The position numbers and the translations under genes were made by a program. A stretch of DNA of 64,000 bases from Corallococcus silvisoli (GTDB lineage Bacteria; Myxococcota; Myxococcia; Myxococcales; Myxococcaceae). This document shows positions 55,101 through 63,320 of the stretch, piece after piece. Each line of letters begins with the position of its first letter. Position 1 is the stretch's first letter. The notes below the pieces were generated by a model. It was not told the DNA's origin and did no database searches. It saw nothing but the letters and a program-made list of their open reading frames with translations. Location: assembly GCF_009909145.1 (NCBI RefSeq), contig NZ_JAAAPJ010000013.1, positions 1-64,000 on the forward strand. Reading direction: 5' to 3'.

Positions 55101-55568
55101 CAGGGCTCGTTCATCATCGAGGAGCTGACGGACCTGGTGGAGGCGGCGGTGCTGACGGAGTTCCGCGCCATCTCCGAGCGCGGCGGCGTGCTGGGCGCGA
55201 TGGAGCGGATGTACCAGCGCTCCAAGATCCAGGAGGAGTCGCTCTACTACGAGATGCAGAAGCACGACGGGACGCTGCCCATCGTGGGCGTGAACACCTT
55301 CCTGGACCCGAAGGGCTCGCCCACGGTGACGCCGCCGGAGGTGATTCGCGCGACGAAGGAGGAGAAGGACTACGCCATCACCGCGCGCGACGCCTTCTGG
55401 AAGCGCAACGCGAAGACGGCGCCCGCCGCGCTGGAGGCGGTGCGCCGCGCGGCGCTGGACAACGGCAACGTGTTCGGCGCGCTGATGGACGCGTGCAAGG
55501 TGTGCACGCTGGGCCAGCTGTCCCGCGCGCTGTACGAGGTGGGCGGGCAGTACCGCCGCAACATGTGA
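52101..55568 (+). CDS. icmF: Fused isobutyryl-CoA mutase IcmF
   Basis: 1155 residues from GTG 52101. Interconverts isobutyryl-CoA and n-butyryl-CoA with adenosylcobalamin, carrying its own chaperone. Order: B12 domain (about 18-150) with FDGHDAA and cobalt-ligand H31; MeaB-like G domain (P-loop GTGGAGKSS, K216; NKFDKRGS); TIM barrel (about 600-1155). The barrel reads NKRFHYVSRGLPAKRLSTAF and NTCIFSTEFALRVMGDI where MCM has RQYAGFS and NTYIYPPGPSMR, which is the IcmF rather than MCM pattern. It starts 75 bases after meaB; no promoter is obvious in between, so it may belong to the same operon. Ends at a strong hairpin. Confidence 0.95.
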   Translation: MRHPHPNTAPQPYRPRHHVRIVTAASLFDGHDAAINVMRRLMQASGAEIIHLGHNRSVAEIVDCAIQEDAQGIALTSYQGGHVEYLKYMIDLLRERGANIKVFAGGGGTILPTEIEELHQYGVARIYSPDDGRSMGLQGMIDDLISQCDFEIRPAEFKGLLKQPLPREPERIASLITIAENFADAGEALRTALKDASVDAPRVPVLGITGTGGAGKSSLVDELVRRFLADFPDKTLAVLSVDPSKRKSGGALLGDRIRMNAIDNPRVYMRSMATRQSNLALSRHVAHSIEVCKAAGFDLIVVETSGIGQSDTEITEHSDVALYVMTAEYGAATQLEKIDMLDFADVIAINKFDKRGSLDALRDVRKQWKRNHNAFTLPEDAVPVYGTIASQFNDPGMNTLYRALIDALVKKTGATLESKFSLTPGMSEKKWIIPPDRTRYLAEIVEACESYDGFVRAQAAIARRMYQLHGTIQALRQNVGKKKLEIVEPKDAADVVQVTERVEGEPAYLGDLVALYQDLESRLHADCRRLLAEWPATKKRYAASKYQFQVRDKVIELDLISETLSHLRVPKISLPKYEDWGDILTWLLRENAPGAFPFTAGVFPLKREGEDPARMFAGEGGPERTNKRFHYVSRGLPAKRLSTAFDSVTLYGEDPDHRPDIYGKVGNSGVSIANVDDAKKLYSGFDLADPSTSVSMTINGPAPMLLGFFLNAAVDQQCEKWIRANGKVEEVEQKIEALYRERGLPRPRYQGELPQGNDGLGLLLLGVSGDEVLPADVYAKIRASTLQAVRGTVQADILKEDQAQNTCIFSTEFALRVMGDIQQYFIDQKVRNFYSVSISGYHIAEAGANPISQLAFTLANGFTFVEYYLSRGMHIDDFAPNLSFFFSNGMDPEYAVLGRVARRIWAKAIRDKYGGNDRSQKLKYHIQTSGRSLHAQEIAFNDIRTTLQALLALNDNCNSLHTNAYDEAITTPTEESVRRALAIQLVINKEFGLSKNENPNQGSFIIEELTDLVEAAVLTEFRAISERGGVLGAMERMYQRSKIQEESLYYEMQKHDGTLPIVGVNTFLDPKGSPTVTPPEVIRATKEEKDYAITARDAFWKRNAKTAPAALEAVRRAALDNGNVFGALMDACKVCTLGQLSRALYEVGGQYRRNM

Positions 55569-55579
55569 TGCCAGCGCCA

Positions 55580-55606
55580 CGGTCCCGGGCAGGTGTCCCG
55601 GGACCG
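55580..55606. terminator. Hairpin terminator between convergent genes
   Basis: A perfect 10-bp stem (55580-55589 with 55597-55606) with a 7-base loop lies 11 bases after the icmF stop and before the lipoprotein stop on the other strand. It can fold on either strand and probably serves both genes. No U-tract. Confidence 0.65.
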
Positions 55607-55619
55607 CGGCGGAGGTGCA

Positions 55620-57194
55620 TCAGGGGGCCAGCACGTCGAACCAGCAGGCGGAGGCCCCTAGCGCGACGGTGGAGGACGTCCACAGGTCGATGCCGTAGGT
55701 GCCTGAGGTCGGCGCCGTGAAGGTCCGCACCCAGCGTGGGCCCACGCGCGCGAGGTCCCCCGGGTACCGTCCGCCCTGCGCGTCCATGAAGGCCGCGTTC
55801 AGCTGAATCTGCGACGGGTGCTCCTTCCATTCACACGCGAACTGGTAGCGCTGCCCGGCGGTGGCGTCGAAGGAGAGGACATCATGGTCCGAGGTATCTC
55901 CGATGAAAACAGACACCGCCTGTGACGGGCCCGTCAGCGGTGTCGCCGTGGCCAGCGTGTCCCCGTGGTCGTCCGGGCCCAGGTCCTCGAACCGGAGGGT
56001 GTAGTGGCCTACCACCCAGCGCGCGGGCACGACCGGATCCAGGTCCACGTGCACGAAGTGCGTGGCCTGGGACGCCTTGAAGGCCGTCGTGCTCATGTCA
56101 CCGCCCTGGAGATAGCTGAAGTCACTCCCCGGCGCGGCGTTCCGGAGCCGGCAGCGCTTGTCCCCGTCGATGGTGCACGACACCCGGTAGAAGTGACCGG
56201 CCACGACGCCCAGGGAGAAGATGTCCTTGTCCGTGGGGACCTCCATCCTCGCGTCCACGGACGTCGTGCCGGGCGGAAGCACCGTGGCGGTCTCCACGGA
56301 GTCCCCGTGGTCCTCCGCGCCCAGGTCCTTCAACACGACCGTGTAGGGCTGAGGGGGGGAATCGAGCGGGTTGCTCCGGATGGAGGCGTACATCACGCCA
56401 CCGGGTGACTTGAAGGCCGTGGCGCCCTGGGTCTCCCTGAAGCCGAGGCCGTCCACGGAGGCATGGAGCTCCTGAAGGGAGTCGATGAAAGCCAGCTCCC
56501 AGGACTGCGAGGGAAAGACACCGTCGAGGAGATAGACATGCCCCTGGACGGTCTCGACCGAGAACAAGTCCCGTTCGCCAGCGTGTTCTCCGGTCCCCGT
56601 CAGGGGCTGCTCCGAGGGCGTCCAGGACTGCGCGGTGGTGAGCAGGTCGCCGTAGTCGTCCAGGCCCATGTCCACGAACCGGAAGCGGAAGGGCAGCTGG
56701 GTCGGCACGGTGACTTGAGAGACCGCCACGGTATGGACCTCGCCCGCCGTGAGCCCCGACCAATGCCAAGACCGCGCAAAGGGGTCGATGCCAGAGAAGC
56801 GCTGATCGACGTGGTCCATGTCTTTTCCCTGGGCGTCCCGCAGGTCCAGGACGTAGCCCTCCATGCCGGCCTCGACGATGAAGTCGTAATGGTGCCCGGC
56901 CTGGGCGACGAAGGCGAACCGGAGCGGGGCCTCCGGACCTCCTCTGGGAACCGAGTGGACCTCCGTCGCGGACGGCGTCAGCAGGGTGTGGCCCTCCGGA
57001 ATGACGGGCGGCGGTTCTTCCGTCGACCCGGCGTCGGTCCCTGCGTCCGGCTCGGAGCCGGTGCCGGCGTCGGTCCCCGCGTCGACGGTCATGCCCGCGT
57101 CAGGCGTCGGGTCGTCCTTGGAATCACAAGCGCTCAGCGCGAACAGACAGGCGCCGAGCACGAAGGCGGACAGCGGGCGTTTCAACATCGACAT
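55620..57194 (-). CDS. Lipoprotein with repeated PPC-like beta-sandwich domains
   Basis: 524 residues; lipobox L-S-A-C gives an envelope lipoprotein. An Asp/Thr/Ala/Gly linker of repeated D-A-G-T units (GTDAGTGSEPDAGTDAGS) precedes at least four beta-rich domains of about 100 residues. Linkers between domains repeat the pattern DMGLDDYGDLLTTAQ, DLGAEDHGDSVETAT and DLGPDDHGDTLATAT, which is the mark of PPC (bacterial pre-peptidase) domains. No enzyme domain is present, so it may bind carbohydrate or protein at the surface; function unknown. ATG 57194 and ATG 57188 are both possible. A hairpin lies at 57215-57247 in its leader. Confidence 0.8.
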   Translation of the reverse strand: MSMLKRPLSAFVLGACLFALSACDSKDDPTPDAGMTVDAGTDAGTGSEPDAGTDAGSTEEPPPVIPEGHTLLTPSATEVHSVPRGGPEAPLRFAFVAQAGHHYDFIVEAGMEGYVLDLRDAQGKDMDHVDQRFSGIDPFARSWHWSGLTAGEVHTVAVSQVTVPTQLPFRFRFVDMGLDDYGDLLTTAQSWTPSEQPLTGTGEHAGERDLFSVETVQGHVYLLDGVFPSQSWELAFIDSLQELHASVDGLGFRETQGATAFKSPGGVMYASIRSNPLDSPPQPYTVVLKDLGAEDHGDSVETATVLPPGTTSVDARMEVPTDKDIFSLGVVAGHFYRVSCTIDGDKRCRLRNAAPGSDFSYLQGGDMSTTAFKASQATHFVHVDLDPVVPARWVVGHYTLRFEDLGPDDHGDTLATATPLTGPSQAVSVFIGDTSDHDVLSFDATAGQRYQFACEWKEHPSQIQLNAAFMDAQGGRYPGDLARVGPRWVRTFTAPTSGTYGIDLWTSSTVALGASACWFDVLAP

Positions 57195-57214
57195 GGAATG
57201 GGCTTCCCCTCGAA

Positions 57215-57247
57215 GGACTCCCGCCCTGTTCGACAGGCGGGAGGTCC
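57215..57247 (-). terminator. Hairpin between the S33 peptidase and PPC lipoprotein genes
   Basis: A 14-bp imperfect stem (GGACTCCCGCC with GGCGGGAGGTCC plus an inner TGT/ACA) closes on a TCG loop. It lies 20 bases before the lipoprotein start on the minus strand and about 170 bases after the S33 peptidase stop. It may end that transcript or be a leader hairpin. Confidence 0.4.
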
Positions 57248-57413
57248 CTCCACGCTCTTCGACTTATCGCTCAGGAAGAAACGGCCCCTGCATCCAACCA
57301 CGCGAGAAACGCATCGCCGCATCATTGTTGCAGCATGACGGGTACCGGGAGCCAGAGCGCGACCGCGAGGTCTCAGCCTGTCTCCCGACCGTGTCCGGAG
57401 CGAACAGTCGACC

Positions 57414-58820
57414 TCAGCGCTTCGCCTCGATCCGCAGGCGCTCGTCGCGAAGCGTCTCGCCCTTCATGAAGGCCTTCATCCGCTCGAGGATGCGGGGGTC
57501 CGACTGGAAGAGGCCGTCATGTCCCGCCCCCTCGAGCACTAGGTGCACGGCCTGGGAGAGTCCCGGGCGCAGTGACTCCGCGTTGTCCGGGCTCGTGCGT
57601 CCATCCAAGGTGCCGCTGATGAGGAGCACCGGCACCGCGGCCTTCAGCGGCCCGCGGAAGGACTCGCCGAGGTCGCTCACACCGGCCACATCCCCCGCCC
57701 GCAGGGGTTCTGGGTTGACGCTGCCGCCGAGCAGCGCCCTCGACGCCTCCCTCTTGATGAGGGCGTAACGCGCCGGGCTCACGCCAGAAGCCGCATCCAT
57801 GGCGAGCGGCATCGGTCGCAGCACCCCATCACGCAGCATGCCGGCGAAGGGCACCATCGGCGTGTAGTCTCCGGCCTCCAGCGCCGGGAGCAGGGCGAGG
57901 AAGCGCCGGAAGATGGCGGGGTCTCTCAGGGACTCGAAGGTGGCGCACTGAAGGTCGAAGGGGCTGACCTTCCAGGTGTGGCGCTCCCCGTTTTCCGGAT
58001 CCGTGAACTCAACGACGCGAGGCTCGCGACGCAGCGACTTCAACAGCTTCGCCAGCCGCGCTTTCAGGCCCGGTCCGCGCTCACCCTCGGCGCGCAGCAC
58101 GGCCGCCCAGCGGTCGAGCAGCGCCTCCGCGTGCGCGGGCCGCTTCCAGGTGTCGTCCGGTCCCTCGACGCCCGCGAGGATGATGCGGTCCACCTGCTGT
58201 GGGTGGCGCCGCAGGTAGGCGAGGCCCAGGTGGGTGCCGTAGCTGATACCCCAGAGGTTGAGCTTCGGGGCGCCCAGCGCCTTGCGCAGCACCTCCAGGT
58301 CTTCGGCGCTCTCCATCGTGGTGTACGCGCCCAGGTCCACGCCCGCCGCCGTCCAGGTCCGGCTCGCCTCGGCGGCGGCCTTCTTCACCGTGGCGCTGAG
58401 CAACGCCTCGTCCATGGGCTGCTCGAGCGGGACAGCCCAGCGCTGCACCAGCTCGGGATGAGCATTCGACTCGCCGGTGCCGCGCTGGTCCAGCGCGATG
58501 ACATCGGCCACCTCGCGCAGGGCGAGGAACAGCTCGAAGCGGCCATGGCGCGCGGTATCGATGCCGGAGCCGCCCGGGCCCCCGGACAGGTACACGATGG
58601 GTGCCGCGGGCGACGGGTTCGTACTCTTGAAACGCACGAAGCGCAGGGTCAGGCCCGGGCCCTCGGGCCGAGCGTGACGCAGGGGCACGGTGAGGGTGCC
58701 CTGCTCGGCGTGAACGGCGCGGCCGTCGCGGGCCTGGAAGGTGTGAGGCTGCAGTTCCAAACCCTGAGCCTGGGCAAGAGACAGCGGAAGACCGAGGGCA
58801 AGCAGGAGCACGACGCGCAT
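57414..58820 (-). CDS. Alpha/beta hydrolase, S33 (tripeptidyl/prolyl aminopeptidase-like), exported
   Basis: 468 residues with a clear signal peptide (MRVVLLLALGLPLSLAQAQG). Oxyanion segment IVYLSGGPGGSG and DQRGTGESN are those of the TAP/S33 group; catalytic Ser193 lies in GISYGTHLG, Asp406 in SGTLDGRTS and His434 in GAGHDGLF. Such enzymes release residues from the N-terminus of peptides. The C-terminal TAP-like domain is complete. It is divergent from the LytS-type kinase across 134 bases. No strong Shine-Dalgarno site, but the signal peptide fixes the start at 58820. Confidence 0.9.
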   Translation of the reverse strand: MRVVLLLALGLPLSLAQAQGLELQPHTFQARDGRAVHAEQGTLTVPLRHARPEGPGLTLRFVRFKSTNPSPAAPIVYLSGGPGGSGIDTARHGRFELFLALREVADVIALDQRGTGESNAHPELVQRWAVPLEQPMDEALLSATVKKAAAEASRTWTAAGVDLGAYTTMESAEDLEVLRKALGAPKLNLWGISYGTHLGLAYLRRHPQQVDRIILAGVEGPDDTWKRPAHAEALLDRWAAVLRAEGERGPGLKARLAKLLKSLRREPRVVEFTDPENGERHTWKVSPFDLQCATFESLRDPAIFRRFLALLPALEAGDYTPMVPFAGMLRDGVLRPMPLAMDAASGVSPARYALIKREASRALLGGSVNPEPLRAGDVAGVSDLGESFRGPLKAAVPVLLISGTLDGRTSPDNAESLRPGLSQAVHLVLEGAGHDGLFQSDPRILERMKAFMKGETLRDERLRIEAKR

Positions 58821-58954
58821 GGAGTTCCTTCGAGAAGGGATTCAACGAGGAGGATGCGGTGGCCAGCACGGCGCGTGGGGTTCCGGTCGCCCAACGTCTC
58901 GCGGCGTCGCCGGAGTGCGCGTGGGGCGGCGCCGGGCTGCGTATGCTGAGGCCC

Positions 58955-60628
58955 ATGATGTCCTCCGCCCTCTTCGCGGGATGCTTCGCGCTCTCGCTCG
59001 CCGCCTCGGCCGCGCTGCCCTCGGCGCGGCAGGGACAGGTGCAGGTGAACACGGAGGATCTCCCCCCGGAGGTCGCGCTCTCCGGAGACGCACGGGGCTG
59101 GCGCACGGTGGCGGCCAACCAGGTGAACGAAGGGACGGGCCCTTATTGGCTGCGCACCCAGGTGGACGTGCCTCCGCGTGAAGCCGGAGCCCCGACGCCT
59201 GCCCTCGCCTTGTCGGTGCTCGGGTCATGGGAGGTCTGGTGGGACGGCAGGCCCCTGGGCCGCAACGGACGGGTGGGGCGGACGCCCTCGGAGGAGGTAC
59301 CAGGACGCGTCGATGCCCTGCTCCCGCTCCCGCCCGAGTCCAGCGCGACCGGCCCTCACGTGTTGACGATGCGCATCTCCGCGCACCGGCTCGGCTTCCA
59401 GCCCACGGGCACCCTCCACCACCTGCAGGCGGGCGAGGCCGCGTCCCTCGCTCGGGTGCGGATGCTCGGCCTGGCGCCAGCCCTTTCCGCGCTGGGCGCA
59501 CTGGTGCTGATGGGGCTCTACCACCTCGCGCGCGTGCGGCCCGCTCACGGCGGGCTCGCCACGCTCCTGCTCGGCGTGCTGTGCCTCGCCGCCGCGGCGC
59601 TCGTCCTGCTGGAGGCGTGGCGCGGGCTCGCCAACTATCCCTATCCACAACACGCGGTGCGGCTGCGACTGCAGGCGGCGGCCATGCTGGCGGTGGCGGC
59701 GCTGCTGCCAGCGACCGTGCACGCGGCCTTCGGCGAGCCACGCCGCTGGCTGCGGTGGGTGGGACTCGGACTGGGGCTGCTCTCGCTCGCCTTCGTTCCG
59801 GGCTTCGATGGCAAGAACAGCATCGCGCTCGGGGCGTCGCTCGTCGTCTCCACGGCGCTCGCCGTGCGCGCGTGGCGTCGAGGGGAACCGGGGGGGGCCC
59901 TGGGCGCACTGGCGGGGCTCGGCTTCGCCGGGACGCTCTTCGCCGAGCGCGGCTTCTTCCTCGCCCTCGGAGGGCTCTTGCTCTGTCTCACGGCGATCCA
60001 CGCCCGGCGGCAGCGCCGTCAGCAGGAGCGGTTTGAGAGTGCGACGCGCGCCGCGGAGCGCCTGCAACTGGAGCTGCTCAAGCGCAGCCTGCAGCCGCAC
60101 TTCCTGATGAACACACTGGGCGCGCTGAGTGAGTGGGTGGAGACGGAGCCCGCGCAGGCCGTGCGCTTCATCGAGGCCCTGGGCGCGGCGTACCGGCACC
60201 TGCTCGCCGTCTCCGGTGAGCGCACCATTCCGCTCGCTCGCGAGTTGGAGCTGTGCCGCGCCCACCTGGAGGTCATGGGCTGCCGACAGGGCACGGCCTT
60301 CCACCTGGAGACCGAGGGCGTGGACCTGGAGGCCCCCGTCCCCCCTGCCCTGCTGCACACGCTGCTGGAGAACGCCTTCAGCCACAACCGCTACGTCTCG
60401 CCCCACACCTTCCGGCTCGAAGGCAGCCTGATCGCCGAGGGCGCGCGGCCACGTCGGCGCTATGTCTTCCTCGCGCCGGTGGGCACGGGCCCGCGCCAGG
60501 GTGGCGGTGAAGGCACCGGCGCGCGCTACCTGCGTGCGCGCCTGGAGGAGGCCTTCCCCGGTGCGTGGCGGCTCGAGGATGGACCGACGGCCGCGGGGTG
60601 GATGACGCGGGTGGAGGTGCCGGCGTGA
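58955..60628 (+). CDS. LytS-type sensor histidine kinase with periplasmic domain
   Basis: 557 residues. A signal-like N-terminus (MMSSALFAGCFALSLAASA) leads to a periplasmic domain of about 170 residues and then about seven membrane helices, as in 7TMR-DISM sensors. The His_kinase block reads LKRSLQPHFLMNTLGALSEW with phospho-acceptor H382; the N-box LLHTLLENAFSHNRY follows. The G1 box, normally D-x-G-x-G, reads APVGTGPRQGGGEGTGARYL, lacking the Asp, which may weaken ATP binding. Its stop overlaps the next start (GTGA at 60625-60628). Starts at 58943 and 58958 are possible; 58955 is favoured by GAGG 4 bases upstream. Confidence 0.85.
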   Translation: MMSSALFAGCFALSLAASAALPSARQGQVQVNTEDLPPEVALSGDARGWRTVAANQVNEGTGPYWLRTQVDVPPREAGAPTPALALSVLGSWEVWWDGRPLGRNGRVGRTPSEEVPGRVDALLPLPPESSATGPHVLTMRISAHRLGFQPTGTLHHLQAGEAASLARVRMLGLAPALSALGALVLMGLYHLARVRPAHGGLATLLLGVLCLAAAALVLLEAWRGLANYPYPQHAVRLRLQAAAMLAVAALLPATVHAAFGEPRRWLRWVGLGLGLLSLAFVPGFDGKNSIALGASLVVSTALAVRAWRRGEPGGALGALAGLGFAGTLFAERGFFLALGGLLLCLTAIHARRQRRQQERFESATRAAERLQLELLKRSLQPHFLMNTLGALSEWVETEPAQAVRFIEALGAAYRHLLAVSGERTIPLARELELCRAHLEVMGCRQGTAFHLETEGVDLEAPVPPALLHTLLENAFSHNRYVSPHTFRLEGSLIAEGARPRRRYVFLAPVGTGPRQGGGEGTGARYLRARLEEAFPGAWRLEDGPTAAGWMTRVEVPA

Positions 60629-61317
60629 GGCTGCTCATCGTGGAAGACGAGCCGCTGGCGGCGCGCCGTCTCGCCCGGCTGTGCGAGCAACAACTGGGAC
60701 CGGACACCCCGCGCCCGCGCGTCTGCGCGAGTCTGGACGAGGCTCGCGAGCTGCTGGCGGAGCACACCGTGGACGTGCTGCTGCTGGACCTGAACCTCTC
60801 GGGCGAGGACGGCTTCGCGCTGCTCGCTGAGGCGGCCGCGGGCGCATTCCAGACGGTGGTGGTCTCCGCGAACACCGACCAGGCGCTGCGCGCCTTCGAG
60901 CTGGGGGTGCTGGACTTCGTCCCCAAGCCCTACACGCCGGAGCGGCTCGCCCTCGCGCTCACCCGCGTGGGAAGCCGCTCGGCCATTGCCTTGCGCTCCC
61001 TCGCGGTGAGGAAGGGCGGAGGCGTGGTCCTCGTGCCCCTGGACTCCGTCGCGTACATCCAGGGCGCTGGCGACTACGCCGAGCTGGTCCTGCGCGGAGG
61101 TGGCACCGAGCTGAGCGAGAAGAGCCTGGAGCGGCTCGAGCAGTTGCTGCCCACCGACTTCCTCCGCATCCATCGCTCGTATCTCGTCCGCGTGACGGAT
61201 ATCCGCGAGCTCGTCGCCTCGGAGGGCTCGCGCACCGGGGTGGAGCTGAGGGACGGCACCCGGCTGCCGGTGGGCCGCAGCCGGCTGGGAGCGCTGCGCA
61301 AGCGACTGGAGGCGTAG
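60625..61317 (+). CDS. LytTR-type response regulator
   Basis: 230 residues from GTG 60625, overlapping the kinase stop. The receiver domain has the acidic pair (IVEDEP), phospho-acceptor D55 (VLLLDLNLSGEDG), VVVSANTD and the PKPY Lys. The LytTR DNA-binding domain follows (VAYIQGAGDYAELVLR, FLRIHRSYLVRVTDI, LPVGRSRLGALRKRL). Pairing with the upstream LytS-like kinase is by overlap and family. Target genes are unknown; the adjacent S33 peptidase is a candidate. It converges on an SDR gene with a 45-base gap. Confidence 0.93.
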   Translation: MRLLIVEDEPLAARRLARLCEQQLGPDTPRPRVCASLDEARELLAEHTVDVLLLDLNLSGEDGFALLAEAAAGAFQTVVVSANTDQALRAFELGVLDFVPKPYTPERLALALTRVGSRSAIALRSLAVRKGGGVVLVPLDSVAYIQGAGDYAELVLRGGGTELSEKSLERLEQLLPTDFLRIHRSYLVRVTDIRELVASEGSRTGVELRDGTRLPVGRSRLGALRKRLEA

Positions 61318-61362
61318 GCCACGGTCATTCCGTGTCGGGCGCGCTGTTGAAAGGCGTGGCGC

Positions 61363-62103
61363 TCAGTACGGACTGGAGGTGGGGCGGATGATGATTTCAC
61401 TCACATCCACGTCCGCGGGTTGGCTGATGGCGTACGCGATGGACCGCGCGATGGCCTCCGCCGGAATCGCCCCCTTCCTGAAGTCACGCATCACCTCGCG
61501 CGCCTCCGAGTCGCTGATGCTCTCCGCCAGCTCCGACACGGTGACCCCCGGTGAAATCACCGTGACCCGGATGTCCGCGCCCACCTCCTGGCGCAGTCCT
61601 TCGGAGAGGGCCAGCACCGCGAACTTCGTGGCGCAGTAGACGGCCGCCGTCGGGCTCACCGCGTGCCCGCCAATGGACGACAGGTTGATGAACTGCCCCG
61701 AATTCTGGCGCTTCATCACCGGCAGCCCCGCCGCGATGCCATGCAGCACGCCCCGGATGTTCACGTCGATCATCCGGTTCCACTCGTCCACCTTCAGCTG
61801 GTCCAGCCGTGACAGCGGCATCACGCCCGCGTTGTTGATGAGCACGTCCAGCCGCCCGTACTGCTTCAGCGTGAAGTCCACGAAGGCCTCCATGTCCTCG
61901 CGCTTCGTCACGTCCAGCGCGCGGAAGCACGCCTCCGCGCCCTTCGCCTTCAGCTCCCCGGCCAGCGCCTCCAGCCGGTCGGTCCGGCGCGCGCCCAGCA
62001 CCACCTTCGCGCCCTGCTGGGCGAGCAGGCGGGCCGTCGCCTCGCCAATGCCGCTGCTCGCTCCGGTGATGGCCACCACCTTGCCCTGGATATTCGTCGT
62101 CAT
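61363..62103 (-). CDS. SDR family oxidoreductase (YdfG/serine-dehydrogenase-like)
   Basis: 246 residues, classical SDR: AITGASSGIGEATARLLAQQ, DVTKRED, VLINNAGVMPLSRL, catalytic Ser in LSSIGGHA and Y-x3-K in AAVYCATKFAV. VISPGVTVSEL and the C-terminal SEIIIRPTSSPY are typical of the YdfG-like group (3-hydroxy acid dehydrogenases). The true substrate is not shown. GAGAGGA lies 7 bases before ATG 62103. It is divergent from an AraC gene across 159 bases, so likely controlled by it; I see no clear dyad in that gap. Confidence 0.92.
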   Translation of the reverse strand: MTTNIQGKVVAITGASSGIGEATARLLAQQGAKVVLGARRTDRLEALAGELKAKGAEACFRALDVTKREDMEAFVDFTLKQYGRLDVLINNAGVMPLSRLDQLKVDEWNRMIDVNIRGVLHGIAAGLPVMKRQNSGQFINLSSIGGHAVSPTAAVYCATKFAVLALSEGLRQEVGADIRVTVISPGVTVSELAESISDSEAREVMRDFRKGAIPAEAIARSIAYAISQPADVDVSEIIIRPTSSPY

Positions 62104-62262
62104 GGGTCGGTCCTCTCTCTGGAAGGGCCTGGTGCGAAGACCGCGCCGGGCATGGACCCACCCTCTCAAGCCGCGCCACGGAGGCGGTATCCGGATGCTC
62201 GCGGACCCTTGCCCATTCCTCCACGAGCACCCCAGGCCCGCTGGGATTAAGACAGGGAGCGC

Positions 62263-63204
62263 ATGCCGACCGCCCACCCAGACTCCGGCCCGGGGCCTCA
62301 CCTGTCGTCGCTGGTGGCGCTGATGGAGCGCCACGTCCCCACGGACGGGCTCCACACCACCGCCATTCCCCGCGTCGTGCTCATCCGCGCGTCGACGCCG
62401 ACCCTGCCGCTGCACACGTTGCACGAACCCGCGCTGTGCATCGTGGCGCAGGGCCGCAAGCAGGTGCTCCTGGGTGAAGAGCTGTATGTCTATGGACCGG
62501 ACCAGTGCCTGGTCGCGTCCGTGGACCTGCCCGTCACGGGACAGGTGGTGGAGGCCACCCCCTCCGCGCCCTACCTCTGCTTCCGGCTGGACCTGGAGCC
62601 CGGGCAGTTGGGCAGCCTGATGATGGAGGCGGAGCTGGACGCGCCCGGCGCCGAGGACGGGGTCCGCGGGCTGGCCCTGGGTCCGGTGGGCGCGCCCCTG
62701 CTGGACGCGACGGTGCGGCTCCTGCGGCTGCTGGACACGCCGCGCGACATCCCCGTGCTGGCGCCGCTCGTCATCCGCGAGATCCTCTACCGCCTGCTGT
62801 CCGGGGAGAACTCCGAACGGCTGAGGCGCATCGCCGTCGCCGACAGCCGCCGGGACTCCGTCACCCGGGCCATCCACTGGCTCAAGGAGCACTACGCCGC
62901 GCCCCTGCGCATCGAGCGGCTGGCGCGCGCCGTCCACATGAGCCCGTCCGCGCTCCACCATCACTTCAAGTCCGTCACGGCGATGAGCCCGCTGCAGTAC
63001 CAGAAGCAGCTGAGGCTCCAGGAGGCCCGCCGGCTGATGCTGGCGCAGGCCATGGACGCGGCGATGGCCGGCCACTCCGTCGGCTATGAGAGCCCCTCCC
63101 AGTTCAGCCGCGAGTACCGCCGGATGTTCGGAGCCCCACCCTCGCGCGACATCGCGCGGCTGCGGGGAGAAGCGTTGGGCACCGCGCCCATGCTCCTGCG
63201 CTAG
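62263..63204 (+). CDS. AraC family transcriptional regulator
   Basis: 313 residues. The N-terminal domain is AraC-type effector binding (AraC_N-like: HTLHEPALCIVAQGRKQVLL, EELYVYGPDQCLVASVDLPV). The C-terminal two helix-turn-helices are RIERLARAVHMSPSALHHHF, then SPLQYQKQLRLQEARRLML and VGYESPSQFSREYRRMFG. GGGAG 4 bases upstream supports ATG 62263. It is divergent from the SDR gene and probably regulates it, a common pairing for this subgroup. Followed by two hairpins. Confidence 0.92.
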   Translation: MPTAHPDSGPGPHLSSLVALMERHVPTDGLHTTAIPRVVLIRASTPTLPLHTLHEPALCIVAQGRKQVLLGEELYVYGPDQCLVASVDLPVTGQVVEATPSAPYLCFRLDLEPGQLGSLMMEAELDAPGAEDGVRGLALGPVGAPLLDATVRLLRLLDTPRDIPVLAPLVIREILYRLLSGENSERLRRIAVADSRRDSVTRAIHWLKEHYAAPLRIERLARAVHMSPSALHHHFKSVTAMSPLQYQKQLRLQEARRLMLAQAMDAAMAGHSVGYESPSQFSREYRRMFGAPPSRDIARLRGEALGTAPMLLR

Positions 63205-63210
63205 GTCCAC

Positions 63211-63245
63211 GGCCCCCCGGGGCCATGGCGCGCGCCTCGCGCCAT
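63211..63245 (+). terminator. Two adjacent hairpins after the AraC gene
   Basis: GGCCCC/GGGGCC (63211-63224) is followed by an 8-bp stem ATGGCGCG / CGCGCCAT (63225-63232 with 63238-63245, 5-base loop). They start 6 bases after the AraC stop. No U-tract. Confidence 0.5.
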
Positions 63246-63320
63246 CTCCAGCTTGTCGCCTCCTTCCGCGCCCTGGAATCCGCCATCGCGCTGGAAGGCA
63301 TGCCCCACGGGGAGGCCACG

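Noticed and set aside
50931..55580. A 1549-codon antisense frame over icmF, meaB and mutB
   Set aside because: Same composition artefact, overlapping three recognised genes with no motif of its own.
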